NCBI RefSeq assembly: GCF_958298935.1
Contig: NC_084932.1
Coordinates: 9,279,501 to 9,343,500 of the forward strand
Direction of reading: 5' to 3'
Source of the DNA: Phragmites australis
Taxonomy: Eukaryota; Streptophyta; Magnoliopsida; Poales; Poaceae
Length of the DNA stretch: 64,000 nt
The stretch's first letter is position 1; the number at the start of each line of letters is the position of its first letter. The notes beneath the pieces were generated by a model. It was not told the DNA's origin. It searched no databases and was given only the letters and a program-made list of their open reading frames with translations. The position numbers and the translations under genes are program-made. Positions 34,756 through 45,145 of this stretch are shown here, one piece after another.

Positions 34756-35469
34756 ATGGCCGACGCTGCCGGTATGTTGCTCAACCTTAACAATCCGCCG
34801 CCTATCAATTTACCAAGCAAAAGCAAGCCGGAAAAGAGAAAACAGCTGCGTACAGAGTGTTTCCTTGCCCCTTCACCGGATCTGCTCCTTCCTCTTCTTC
34901 GAATCACTTTGTCCTTTTTTTTTTCTTTCTGTGTGGGCGCAGGCTACTACGTCGGCCGTCCCATGAACATCGACGAGCAGAAAGCTCCGACCCAGCCGGC
35001 ACCGAAGGCCGTTGACGATAAGGTCAACGTACAAGTCTCTGGTGTTCCTGGTGCGTGCAGCACAGATCTAAGCGTTTCTTGTCCAGATTCCTCATTTCGT
35101 TTCTTGTATCTTGCTTGCTACTAGAAACACCTTTCTGAAACTAGCTTCGTCCGATTACTCATTTGACAAGAGCAGGCTACTATGCTGGCCGTGTGGACAA
35201 GGGAAAAACTACTGCTAGTGACCAGAGCTCTGCTCCTCCTGCAGCTCAGCAGAGCGGAGAGCCAAGCTTCTTTGCCAAATGGTAACAACTGGCTAGTGCA
35301 CTATGTTTTACTTCATCTCAAAATTATTAGTATCTAGAGCTCAATTCAACTACCTGCTGCGTGTTTATGTAATTCCTTTGCTTGACGCTGCACCGGCTGC
35401 ATTGCTGATGGTTCTCCGTTTGCTATCTCAAGTTTTGGGTGCTTCTCCGGCGGCGCAAATGCAAGATGA
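34756..35469 (+). CDS. Small exon-repeat protein, copy A (88 aa, four exons)
   Basis: I do not recognise this family. Exons are 34,756-34,771, 34,943-35,050, 35,176-35,281 and 35,433-35,469; all introns are GT-AG, with phases 1, 1 and 2. The start has a good plant context (GCACCATGGCC). The product begins MADAAG. Exon 2 opens with GYYVGRPMN (residues 6-14) and exon 3 with GYYAGRV (42-48), so the two middle exons encode related blocks of about 35 residues, each followed by a hydrophilic Pro/Ala/Gln/Lys-rich tail. Exon 4 supplies a Cys tail, FFAKCFGCFSGGANAR, ending at the stop. No signal peptide or membrane segment is evident. The paired Cys could be lipidated or bind metal (inference). The paralogue at 62,043 has the same length and structure, which argues for a real gene. 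Intact and free of stops. Confidence 0.8.
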
Positions 35470-36300
35470 CACATGATGCACGGCAGCGATTGTTTGGATC
35501 GATGGACAGATGTCTAGATTTTTCTTTCTTTGAAGATTTTTTTTTGGCACTCTTTTTTTTTCAGTTTCTACAAGTGTATGCAGATGCAGAGTCAATGAAA
35601 TTATTCCATATGATCCATCAATTTTCTCATATGGTTTTGCCTTATGAAACAAAAAACGTCGTGAAAAATTGCCTCTAGCCATCTAGGGAAATATAAATCT
35701 GTAGCTTCTTCTGAAGCTTCCCTTCTGCTCAAGCTCAACATCTCTGATGAAGATTTTTGATTCAGTAGCCTTGGACGGCCAATCGGAAATTCGGAACACA
35801 AAGCTTTGATAATGGATAGCTGGGACTAGGAACCATCAACTATAATTTGGCATCCAATGTATCATCTTTCCCAATTGGGACCAGCAGTGAATTTATGTAC
35901 AAGCAGTTGAGCCTTACATATTTTTTCTTTTTACCGAGAACCCCGTATGCCGTAATATTACTTATAAATCTATGTACAAGCAGTTGAGCCTTATTTGTTG
36001 TGTTTTTACGATCACAATGATTATTTGTTGTTTATCTTTCGTTCTGACAACAGATTCTTGAACCCTTTTTTTAACGAATGGTCCCTTAATGAATGAAACT
36101 GTCACTACACCTTGGCGCAATATCTTGTTTTTTTTATTTTTAACACTTTTTAATCTAAAATTTTATTATTAACCCGTCCTAGACTATACTTTCAAGAAAT
36201 AATCACATTAGTCACACCGAGCCTCAGAGTGTGACAGTGCGCCACGCTGGAGTGTGACAGGGTGGGGTGACAACATTATCTTGTCATGTCACTGGGTTGG
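35470..36300. other. 3' flank of copy A; no gene seen
   Basis: AT-rich DNA, the first part probably 3' untranslated sequence. A plus-strand frame at 35,439-35,678 overlaps the last exon in another frame and has no recognisable content. 36,184-36,310 has GTGTGACAG and GGGGTGA repeats, likely transposon-derived. Confidence 0.5.
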
Positions 36301-38748
36301 GGTGATAACATTTTCTGCCACAGGGCATAGAAATATTCAGAAAATCATATCTTTTTCATACAAAGTTGAATAGAGATGATATTTATAAAAAAAATTATAG
36401 CCCTCGACGAGATCTACAACTTTGTAATTGTGCATTTTTTTCATTTGAAGTTTTTAAATGTCCAAATAATTAGTGTAAGCTTTATGAAACATGTATGTGT
36501 CCTCTCAGCTTCCCAACTCTTCGTATTACAGATGATTAAGCATACACACATTAGGAATAAAAATATAACTGACGGTTACAGGAATATACATCAACAAAAA
36601 CATATGTTCGAGACGGTTGTCACGTAGAACCGTCTGTACAATAAACCATATGGCTTGTTACTTGCGCAACATCTCAATAAATGTATGAACAAGTATGAAA
36701 TCTCCATTATTACAATAGAACAACACCATAAATAAATAGAAAGAACATTTTTAGGTAAAGGAACATCTCAAATGTATACCTGAATGTAGATGATCAACTG
36801 GTCAATTAATTTGTCTATCAATTTATCATGCAGTATGATACATTTAAACATATACCAATAAAACATGTATATTTTCTCACCAAATGCATACAGTATTGGA
36901 AAACGAAAAATCAACTCACAAATAATCACACAAATCAAAATAACAAAATTTCGAAGCCTATATAGCAGACGGTTGCTGAAGAAATTTGTCGGTTTTAAAA
37001 ATTCCAATAGTTTTCAGCACACCCGTCGGGAAAAATGTATATTGCAGATGGTTCTTTTCGATTTTGCAGACGGTTGTAATCAACATTGCTGACAGTTTTC
37101 TATCTAAACCATTCATAGAAAGGACAATACAACTTGAGGTTATTATATCATCTCACAAATAATCATTTGAACTTTTCTTGTCAACAATACAATAAATGCA
37201 TATAATGCGTATACAATTGGAACATATGGTGTGTAAACCAAAAAAATCAACTCGTAAACTAAAAAAAAAACAAAATATCGAAATTTTGAAACCTAAATAG
37301 CAAACGATTTCCAGTGTAAACTTTCGATTTTAATCATTCTTGAGTTGTAAAGCAAAACCATCAGCAAAATTTATAATGCAGATGGTGCTATAGAGCATTA
37401 CAGACAGTAATGTACAATAAATCTATTTTTGTTTAAGTGTTATAAGCTTCGGTTTTTCACTGACTATTTTCACACTAAATGCATATAATGCGTACACTAT
37501 TGGAATAGATGGTGTGAAAACAAAAAAATCAACTCGCAAAACTTCAAAAATCAGAATAACCAAAATTTGAAACCTAAATAGCAGATGATTTCTAATGGGA
37601 ACCATTGGTTTTAATCTCTCCCAGCAGATATATTACCATTAAATCCATCGGCAACATTCATAATGCAGATGGTGGTGTACAACATTGCAGACAAGGTGGT
37701 ACAACAAGCCTACTTTTAGTGTTCAGATTTAGTTCTTCGCTGACTAGTTTTTCACAGATTGAGATAACATAGATTTATATAACATTAATCCTACACCAGC
37801 CTACACCTCTTCCTCACCAGGCCACCAAGGGTGGAATCATGGCTAATGGCGATGTTCCCAGCAACACTGTTGTCATCGTCATTGCCAAAGTCATTGGAGT
37901 CAGAGTCATTGTCATTGTCAGCACTGCTGCATCTTTGCTGTCGGAATTGTCAGAGTTAGAGTTGGCTCCATCCTCATCATCTTCCTCCTCAGCGGATGCT
38001 GAGGTGGAAGCCCTTGCACATACCTAGTCAACGAGATGTCATGACAGGATATTCCAAGACTAGAAATCCTCATACAGGGCATGCACAACAACCTCGTCAT
38101 TGGCAACAGGAACCTCATCCATTGCGGCCACAACATCCTCATGGTGCATGATAGTTTTGTCATGACAATGTCAACAAATTCATCAGCAGCCATAGCCTCC
38201 TCGTGCAAGGCATGTGCAATGGCTTTATCATTGCCGGTTTCGTCTATGTCCTCAACAGCCTCCCCCTCATTGCTACCATGGTAGCCAACGTCCTCATTAG
38301 CCTCATTCTCAAGAGTGTCAATAAAGGTCTCCTCTGTCTCATTCATGAAGGGTCGAGTGTGGGAACACGAAGCCATTAGTGCGAGAGGAGAGATGATATT
38401 GGAGATGAGAAGAGGATCGATAGGGAGCGAGGATATAAAGATAATGAAGACGAATCATAAGAGATGTTTCCTGCATAAAAAAAGGACAGCTGTATGTTCA
38501 TATTCCACATGGATATAACATAAAACCGTCTACAATAAAGACTGGGAAGATAAAGATTAAGCGACATTTCCCGCATGAAAAAAATTGCCAACACATATAT
38601 CATAGAACCGTCTCCAATAAAAGGTGCTTGTTTTCTAGGATTACCTTGTATTGCAGACGGTTTGAAGGCTCAAACCATCTACATAGTCCGCTTTTGCGGA
38701 CGGTTATCTTGAGAATTATCTGCAATATAAGCTCTATTTTTTATAGGG
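36300..38748. mobile_element. CACTA-like element with AGACGGTT subterminal repeats
   Basis: Repeated forms of GCAGACGGTT and AACCGTCTGC occur at 36,610-37,700 and again at 38,520-38,740, on both sides of an acidic reading frame. The right edge near 38,748 reads CCCTATAAAAAATAGAGC inward, a decayed CACTA end. The left edge is uncertain (36,300 is approximate). The block at 36,310-36,470 (GATCTACAACTTTGTAATTG) is the type of sequence also seen at 58,040-58,080 inside another CACTA element. Confidence 0.6.
37918..38376 (-). pseudogene. Acidic reading frame inside the CACTA-like element
   Basis: 152 codons from an ATG at 38,376. The first 70 residues are strongly acidic (NEANEDVGYHGSNEGEAVED); the rest becomes Met/Leu/Arg-rich, as if read out of frame, so a frameshift near 38,165 is likely. 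No domain is recognised. A similar acidic minus-strand frame occurs in the related DNA at 53.4-55.0 kb. These are probably remnants of an accessory CACTA gene (inference). Confidence 0.4.
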
Positions 38749-39057
38749 AAGCTTATAGTTGAACACTATGATTAATTCTTGTGCATTTTGGATGAGAAAA
38801 ATATTGGTATATAGATTCAGTCATTCAAAATATACTATATATAGGTTCTTAATTATACTTTCTGAAAATTAGAACATCTAGTATGCATGCACTTCACTCC
38901 TTCTTGCATGCATTTCTTGCTAAAATGAAGCAAGAGTCAGAATATCTCCGTCAAGATCTCTCTACATCAACCCCTTTGGTCACTACATTCTTGCACCAGC
39001 TAGTAAGAATTTTTCAACTACGACATTATACTAATAACTATAGTACAACTACTCTAT
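38749..39057. other. Short spacer before the plus-strand chromovirus
   Basis: AT-rich, nothing recognised. Its last five bases, TCTAT (39,053-39,057), are the left target duplication of the next element. Confidence 0.7.
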
Positions 39058-42016
39058 TATAAATCCCAATTTTTAGCCAAAAATTGAATTTCAAAAATCT
39101 TTGCAAAAGAAATAAATTTCAAAATCCAAACAAAATTTTCATATCTTTTATCCCCCCTCTCTCTCCTTGGGCTCATTTCAACCCAACATCCTTCCTCGGC
39201 CCGTCTCCTTTTCTCCCTCTCGCCTTTCTTTTTCTCTCCCACAGCCCAATTTCCCCGCCGGCCCACTCCTTCTCTTTTCTTCTCGCGCGGCTCGCATGCA
39301 CCAGCCGGCCTAGCCACCTATTTCTTCTTCCTCTCGTGCTCGCACTCCCGCTCAGATGCGCACCCACATCAAGCCACCGGCCGCCGAACCCCGTGCACTA
39401 GTGCCAACCACCACCCGCCAACCACCTTCATCGCCGATCCATACCACACCAAAGTCGCCGGTTCACACCACCATTTGTCGCTCACCTTTCACTGCAACCG
39501 CGCACAACAATCACGACCAAAGCACACTGCCGGTCGAACGCACGAGCGAAATGAATGCGCTACTACCTCAGCTACCGAGCTTAACCATCCCCATCGTACG
39601 CCGCGCGAAGTCCAAACCTCTACACCGCCGGCCCTCTGCCACCATTGATAATTGCGAACACCGTATCGCGCGAGCTCCGCCATGGATCCCCCGCTGCCGA
39701 CCGCTGTAGCTGCTCCACTCACCTATAAAAGCTGGCCACTCATCCCACCGCTCATCACTGTATTCCACCGTGAACACTAAGGCAAGCTCCATCGCTATTC
39801 CCCCTCTCTCCCTCTCTCTTGCCGCTTTGCCTCTGTCGATGGCGTTCGACTTTGATCCACCTCTAGAAGCCGCCACGGGCTAATTAGACCCTGTAGCAAG
39901 CTTCACTCGACCCCTCCACCTCAATCTCGAGCTGTCACTGGGCCGCCATAACCCACTATGCCCCTTTCCAGTAGCCAGCCGCCGGTGATGCATTTCTGGC
40001 CAAACTGAGCACGGAGAAGCCTTCCATGCACCCCACTTATGCTCCTAACACCCAAAATCTCGAGCAAAATCCACTCCCCGCGCATTTCCCTTTCGGCTAC
40101 CGCCTTCCCCAACTTCGGCATGCCACTGGCATTGTTACAGTCGCCAACCGCCAATGAGGTGCCCTCCACCAGCTTTGTCATGTTGTACTAGACCTTGTAG
40201 GCCGACACTCGATCCAAATTGAGGCCGAGAGTCGACGGTGGCGAGTTGACCCGTGAGCCTCCACCGTGGACTCCCCAAGCCGTCATCCTAGCACCACCAT
40301 TCCAACACCATCATCCCAGTGTTGTCTTCATCTCTTTGTGCTAACCCGATAGGTGGGCCTAGTTGCTAACGTTGTCGCCTACTGCCATCATCTTCCCTCT
40401 TGGGCTAGTACCAGGCCAACTCGGCCCACAAGCCAGCCCAGCAGCAGCCCTTTAAACCAAGATAGCCCAAATAAATAGTACCCAAGCATAGTAACATTTT
40501 CCTTTTTTTTATTTCTGAACTTAATTTTTGAAAGCCCATATCTCCTCTGTTTCAACACCGATTTCAACGATTCTTCCACCGATAATCAAACTTGGTGCTT
40601 GGTGCTACGTGAGTTGTGGGATGAGGTAACTTATCGGATGTTGATAATAGTATGAGAACATGTTAGAGCTGGGGCAAATTAGGGTTCTATCGGGAACGCT
40701 TAAGGAGTTAAAGTGCTGCTTGTGTGGCCGGCTTTGTGTGGAGATGTTTACCTTGGCTCAATTAAGGGTCGAGTTGATGTGATATCCTACCTAGTCTTTC
40801 CAGTATAGCGACTCAACCCTATATAGACATGGCTTAGTCTAAATCCCACTAGCTAGTCTACTGGTTGTCTGGAGGCAAGCGTGCGAGGCTATTATCCTAA
40901 GACTATTTATCCGCCAAACTAAATTGCTCCCGTACGACATCAGGCAGGTGTAGGTCTATTATCCTAAGGGAGGTCTGAACATGTATAAACCTTTGTGTGT
41001 GCTTTGTGATTCATCTATAGAAAGTATCCCCTACTCTTTCTACAAGTTCGTTAGATCAGTGGTTTACAAATTGTCAACACATTTCATTATACAATTGTTG
41101 CCTCATGGAGCAGGGGCCGGCTTGGCAACTAGGTTGGAGGCCTAGTTAAAGGTCAAGAACCCCTGGTTAACTCTCGTAGGAGGCTAGTGAGATGATGTTG
41201 TTGTGGGCAATGGCTTTGTTGAGTCGCTATCACGACAGTGGTATATTACCAAACTCAACTTGTGGGTAAAGTGTACCACTCTGCAGAGGTAAAACTATTC
41301 AAATAATTGTGTCCACAGTTAAGGACAAACAATGGTTCGCTCACAACAACTAGCTTGGGTTCCGTGTGTTTCCTTGGTGAGTGTGTGGGCGAGGTGTGCC
41401 CGTTTTTGGGAAATAGGTCCGGTAGTGTGTCGTGGGTTACCATGGATGTGGTGTCCGGCAACATTAAAATTTGGACCCTGGTGACTTTTCACGATGGCCG
41501 AACCGCCCTTCATTTAAGAATATTGATATGATGCTTTCACAAAACTGCTTATTGGAAAATACACCTTTGCATGTGTAAACTTGGCATTTTCACAAAGATT
41601 TACCTTACATCTTATTCCTTGTCGATATCATATGTATGTATTTATACCCCTACCGTAGGGCAAGGGTTGGGACTTGCTGAGTACGTTTGCACTCACCCTT
41701 GCTTGTGCTTTTAGATGATGATTCGGACTTCACTGAAGCAGACATTGAGGCTGACAAGTAGGTTTCGGTTGCATCCGCACCCGAGTTGCCTATGGAGTGG
41801 CGTGTCTTCATGTTGTTCCTACGGTGCTATCTGATAATGTGGATTTTGTTGATCACATGAATCATTTATGTATTTTTAGGATGGTGGATCTTTCTCACCA
41901 CTCCTCGTATTGTATGATGGTGGTATCATCTATTGTAAGACTCTTATTTACAAGCAGCTGATTTAGGAACTAATATAATAATGGTTTAAGCACCGAGGTA
42001 ACCCCGAGACGCTTCA
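39058..42016 (+). repeat. 5' LTR of the plus-strand chromovirus
   Basis: Begins TATAAATCCC (the expected TGTAACATCCC is decayed) and ends CGCTTCA. A GC-rich segment at about 39,160-40,480 holds a TATA box (39,723-39,729, CTATAAAA). Relative to the 3' LTR it lacks about 500 bp near 40,590 and has about 200 bp extra near 40,890-41,090. Confidence 0.9.
39722..39730 (+). promoter_or_regulatory. LTR TATA box
   Basis: CCTATAAAAGCTGG, preserved as GCCTATAAAAGCTGG at about 50,761 in the 3' LTR; the likely promoter of the element. Confidence 0.75.
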
Positions 42017-42018
42017 GG

Positions 42019-42031
42019 TGGTATTAGAACC
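42019..42031 (+). promoter_or_regulatory. Primer binding site, decayed
   Basis: TGGTATTAGAACC, two changes from TGGTATCAGAGCC, two bases after the LTR. Confidence 0.85.
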
Positions 42032-42237
42032 ATACTTGCCTGTAGGACGAGATCATAGACCTGGACATGATATTTTCCTTCAAAATTATGTTACAAAACT
42101 TCTTATTCTCCTAATTTCTTTTGGAAAAGCCCATTTTATAAGCGTTGTTCTCCTATTTCTGAAGATGGAGGAACAAGGATGGGTAACCGAGTACTGCTTG
42201 GACACCCTCAGCTTCCCAAAGGTGCAGGTACGCTGCC

Positions 42238-43128
42238 ATGACCAGGCTGGATTTTATGGAACACCCAGAGTACATTGGCAGGGAGTTTGAAGAATACAAC
42301 ACTGAGCGTTGTGAGGTCACCATCCATGTTGGAGCCCGTGAAGACCGCCCCGAAAAGAAGCTGTGGAGTGTGACCACCATAGGTTTTAGGTTTGCTGACA
42401 CCTACCAAGCTATTGCTCACAAGACCATGTGTTACCTCTGCCAGATCAACGAGAAACCCGTCCATCGTACGTCCATAAAGTTCTTTCCCCTAGTGGAGAG
42501 AAATCTCCCTATTTGGATGGCATAGATGAAGACTTTGGAAGGCTTGGGGATGCAATAAAGCGACCCTACCGTTATGGTCATGACACACTACCTGCTGGCC
42601 CTAGATGAGCTGTATGACTAGCAGGTGGCGCAGTTAAGAGGATGCATCCGCCAAGCCGAACAAGCAGGAACACATGGGAGGTCCCTACGTGTCCAACTCA
42701 CAGAAGCCCGAGCCCAAGCTGCATAAGCTGAAAGCCACATTGTAGCAGCCGAAGAAGCAGTGAAGGCAGCAGAAGAGTATCACAACAAGCTAATCAGTGA
42801 GACCTACCTCACTAGTCGTGCTAGCGAGAGAATCTGCCACCTCCCTGGCATGGAAGGACACCAATGCTTGAAGGAGTCCCCCTCTATCGCATGGGGAGCA
42901 TTAAGAGGAAGTTCTTGGAGGATATTCCTGCTCCACCACCACCCACCCCTCATTAGGCACCAACGAAGAAGAACCCCTCCCCTAAACCAGAAGTCTTCTG
43001 GCATGGAAGAAGACGAGGAGTACAGTACTCTCACCCCACTAGAGAACCCTCACCCCCAAGGAAAGCAAAGATCTCTCCAGTCCCTCAAAAGCCTCGAGCT
43101 CCAAAAGAAGTGGGATGAAGCACCCTAG
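42238..43128 (+). pseudogene. Extra reading frame upstream of gag
   Basis: A single frame of about 297 codons with a few stops. It starts MTRLDFMEHPEYIGREFEEY and holds CEVTIHVGAREDRPEKKLW and HKTMCYLCQINEKPVHRTS, then an Ala/Glu/Arg-rich stretch with coiled-coil character (AESHIVAAEEAVKAAEEYHN) and an acidic end. Gag starts only at about 43,368 in another frame. I do not assign a domain. Similar uncharacterised proteins accompany some grass gypsy elements, as far as I recall. The minus-strand chromovirus has no counterpart, so the frame distinguishes the two. Confidence 0.6.
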
Positions 43129-43367
43129 TCTGATCCTAGTATGAGTAGACTTATGTACCCCCTATGTATCGTAGTCACCAATGTTGTAACCCTTTTTCCC
43201 CCTTAAGTAATTGAGCTTGTGGCATGCTTGTTTGTCCTTGAGTGTGTTTTCTGTTGTGTCCTAACAAGGCCTAAGGCCTTGTGAACTTTATTTACAAAGA
43301 GTTTTAAACAAAACAACCCTACTCTCTTTTCTCTTAGCTTATGCTTCCCCTCCCCTCTCTAGAGCAG

Positions 43368-44470
43368 ATGGCACCCAAGAATTCCACCAGAATCCAACAA
43401 CGTCAAGAGAACCGCAGGGCAAAAGAGGAAAATCATGGTGAAAGCGAAGCAGAGAACCAAGAAGAAGATGGGAATTGTCAAAGACTGCCAGATCCTCCTG
43501 TCAATGACTTGGTGGCAATTATTGCACAATAGAACCGTCTGTTAGCCGCTTTGGCTGAAGGAATCAATCAACCCCGACAGCAAGCACAAGGACTTCCCAA
43601 CAAGATGGCTAAGTTCATTCGGATCAAGCCACCCTCCTTTGATGGATCTGATAACCCCATGGATGCAGTTGACTAGCTGAGAAACATACAGAGGAAGCTA
43701 GATGCTATCAACTGTGTAGGAAGAGAGATAATTCTCCTAGCATCCCATCAGCTAGCTGGTACAGCCTTGCCATGGTAGGAGAACTACTATGAAGCCACAG
43801 AAAACGCTATAGCTATCACCTGGGAGGAGTTTGTTGAAGAGTTCCACCGGTACCATGTTCTAGAAGGAACTATGAAACTCAAGGTAGATGAGTTTCGGAG
43901 GTTGTGGTAAGGCAACATGAGTGTTAATGAGTACATCTGCAAGTTTGTTGAGCTGTCACGCTATGCACCAGAAGAAGTTTCTAACGACAAGAAAAAAGCA
44001 AAATAGGTTCAAGAAGGGATTAGAGAGCAACTTGAGAGCACAGCTAACCCCTCACATTTATCCAGATTTCAACACCTGATGAATATGACCATCTTGATTG
44101 AAGAAGCCAGAACAAAACTGTACAAAGACAAGAAGCGCAAGTTTGCCACTCACAGGGCTCAGCAACAGGAGAAGTCCTAGAGGTTCAAGCGTCCTTCTTA
44201 CTCTGGCAAGAAGGCACAATCTACTATGCAGTACAGGACTCTAGCCTCTTCTTTAAAATAGCCCAACCCATCATACCATAGTCAAAGCAATGCTAGAATG
44301 CAGCAGAACAGTGGCATACAAGTGGTCAACACTAGCAAGGCATGCTTCAACTGTGGTGACACCAGGCACTTCATCGCCAACTACCCCCGTAAGGCCAAGA
44401 AAACATCTTCTGTTTAGTCCAACACTATGAGTGGACCCTGACCAACAATGTCTGGAGCCAGCCATGGAGC
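43368..44470 (+). pseudogene. Chromovirus gag with damaged zinc knuckle
   Basis: From the ATG at 43,368 (MAPKNSTRIQQRQENRR) the frame gives FIRIKPPSFDGSDNPMDA, WEEFVEEFHRYHVLEGTMK and MSVNEYICKFVELSRYAP, the standard gag core of chromoviruses. It ends in a knuckle CFNCGDTRHFIANY near 44,343-44,384, where the last Cys ligand of CCHC is Tyr. Stops lie at several Trp positions (TGG to TAG), for example near 43,532, 43,676 and 43,909. Confidence 0.88.
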
Positions 44471-45145
44471 CTCTCACGCCCCCAACTAACCACCAAGGTC
44501 ACAGAAATCCTTTGGAAGAGTGTGTGTCAACCACATCCACACACAGAAAGCTCAAGATGCACCTGGGGTTGTGCTTGGTGAGTTTTTAGTTGAATCTGTA
44601 CTTGCAACAGTACTATTTGATTCTGGAGCATCATATTCTTTCATATCATCAAGTTTCATGGTAAAGTATAATATACCTGTAGTGCTACTTAAAAACCCCT
44701 TACGGAGCAGACATTAAGTGTTAGTTGGGATGCTCTCGGGTAAGGATCACTCTAAGTAAGGTAGTATTCCTAGTAGACCTAGTGGTGCTTAAGTCTAAAG
44801 GGATAGATGTAATCCTTGGAATTGACTGGTTAACCCAACATTATGCCACCATAGCCCGTGCAACTAGGATAGTGACCCTGACCAATCATGAAGGGACACG
44901 AGTAACCTATCATACACTTGGGTGTAAGCCATACCCCACAGTGTATAACTTGGAGGCTAAGACTCTAGAAGATGTACGAGTGGTAAATGAATATTTGGAT
45001 GTCTTTTCGGAGGAATTACCTGGTATGCCACCAGACTGGGATATTAAGTTCATCATTGATCTCATCCCTGGAACAATTCCCAAATCCAAGAGACCCTATC
45101 GTATGGCAGCTGGAGAGCTAGCTGAGCTAAAGGAACAGTTGAGGG
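44471..45145 (+). pseudogene. Chromovirus protease and RT start, cut by a solo LTR
   Basis: LFDSGASYSFISSSF near 44,610-44,660 is the retropepsin motif with its Asp kept. After a frame change, GIDVILGIDWLTQH and FSEELPGMPPDWDIKF lead into the RT (PGTIPKSKRPYRM, ELAELKEQL). The frame is interrupted at 45,145 by the nested LTR and resumes at 47,373. The duplicated GAGGG lies exactly at the codon junction. Confidence 0.88.

Noticed and set aside
35439..35678. 79-codon frame overlapping the end of copy A
   Set aside because: It overlaps the last exon in another frame, and the splice structure shared with copy B explains the exon better.
39084..40200. Pro/Ser/Thr-rich open frames and a TATA box, resembling a host gene start
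   Set aside because: The same block is present in the other LTR (50,200-51,120), so it is LTR sequence and not a gene.
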